From an uncultured Flavobacteriales bacterium (GTDB taxonomy: Bacteria > Bacteroidota > Bacteroidia > Flavobacteriales_D > Crocinitomicaceae): 50,384 bases of DNA. Numbering within the stretch: position 1 is the stretch's first letter; every line of letters starts with the position of its first letter. Positions 50,078 to 50,384 of this stretch are shown here, one piece after another. A program made the position numbers and the translations under genes. The stretch lies in NCBI GenBank assembly GCA_903823565.1, contig CAIJTF010000020.1, positions 1 through 50,384 of the forward strand, in the 5' to 3' direction. The notes beneath the pieces were generated by a model, which saw only the letters and a list, made by a program, of their open reading frames with translations, was not told where the DNA came from and ran no database searches.

Positions 50078-50384
50078 TTACGGACAACCGAAATACTCTT
50101 CGCTGTAGGAACCAACATAGGTATCTCCATAGGTTCCACCACCAGCGTAATCTTGTTTAATGGTAAAATATAGAACCTTGCAATATCCGTGATCCCAAGA
50201 GGGGTTCTTTACGTACATCGCCCCGTAGCGGTAGCGGTACTTTGGAATGCCTGAACTGTTGGTTTCAATTTGCCATATTTCATGTTTTAAACCAATTTTG
50301 AACGTCGTTAATCCCCCTGGATTTTTTAAATACGCTTTCATTTTTGCCTCCATGTTGGCATCGCGGTATTTAAACAAATAATCG
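50078..50384 (-). CDS. 3' part of an unrecognised gene, cut by the window edge
   Basis: The reading frame stays open to the end of the window, so the N-terminal part is missing and the TTG near 50377 need not be a start. The visible 101 residues end in CP and include a Tyr/Gly-rich close (GGGTYGDTYVGSYSEEYFGCP) and a basic, beta-rich body (KYRYRYGAMYVKNPSWDHGYCKVLYF). No family recognised. It is convergent with the preceding T9SS-protein gene (23-bp gap). Confidence 0.6.
   Translation of the reverse strand, partial: DYLFKYRDANMEAKMKAYLKNPGGLTTFKIGLKHEIWQIETNSSGIPKYRYRYGAMYVKNPSWDHGYCKVLYFTIKQDYAGGGTYGDTYVGSYSEEYFGCP

Noticed and set aside
1..50384. tRNA or rRNA genes
   Set aside because: I saw no cloverleaf pattern or rRNA core sequence in the intergenic stretches, which are nearly all under 200 bp. 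A tRNA scan would be decisive.

Overview
The window reads as chromosomal DNA from a member of the Bacteroidota, most likely Flavobacteriales; a Crocinitomicaceae/Fluviicola-like lineage is my guess, not a demonstrated placement. The support is: four secreted proteins ending in type IX secretion (T9SS) sorting domains; many upstream regions with the Bacteroidota -7 box TAnnTTTG and few Shine-Dalgarno sequences; a SusC-like carboxypeptidase-regulatory/beta-barrel receptor; a DnaG that lacks most of its zinc ligands; and a CarB without its C-terminal regulatory domain. I found no rRNA, tRNA, CRISPR array, insertion sequence or phage gene.

Layout. 1-5.1 kb: a tight operon of a TetR regulator, an ABC exporter whose ATPase domain has lost its catalytic motifs, an HlyD-type adaptor and a TolC-type outer-membrane channel. 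5.1-7.4 kb: a TPR protein convergent with a CrtD/CrtI-type carotenoid desaturase. 7.6-12.4 kb: an HU protein; a dicarboxylate/glutamate-type symporter coupled to a secreted Kazal-type protease inhibitor; an acyl-CoA carboxylase beta subunit; a small lipoprotein. 12.4-17.5 kb (minus): carB, a polysaccharide flippase and a small outer-membrane protein. 17.6-19.5 kb: a DUF4159 protein and a pocket of small membrane proteins including a VanZ-like one. 19.5-24.2 kb: a minus operon of a CBS protein, nadK and three consecutive peptidyl-prolyl isomerases, divergent from pdxJ. 24.2-29.7 kb: a long minus operon DUF58 - polyprenyl synthetase - MORN/YwqK-like lipoprotein - dnaG - mechanosensitive channel. 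29.8-34.7 kb: two tandem paralogous T9SS surface proteins. 34.7-37.6 kb (minus): SUI1-family protein and a TonB-type receptor. 37.7-41.6 kb: zwf-pgl-edd, the upper Entner-Doudoroff pathway without a local aldolase gene. 41.7-46 kb: TerC-like protein, ElaA-like acetyltransferase, S41 C-terminal processing protease, murB. 46-48.5 kb (minus): ABC-2 exporter (ATPase, permease) with a LolA-like periplasmic protein. 48.5-50.4 kb: a T9SS-secreted protein and the 3' part of an unrecognised gene running off the window.

How it works together. Most of the window is housekeeping (pyrimidine, NADP, PLP, isoprenoid, peptidoglycan, replication priming, sugar oxidation) mixed with envelope and secretion functions. 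The points that stand out are the exporter operon with a predicted ATPase-dead ABC subunit, the protease-inhibitor/symporter pair, the frequent placement of -7 promoter boxes only 4-6 nt from start codons (suggesting leaderless mRNAs), and three convergent gene pairs whose stop codons share one TTAA palindrome.
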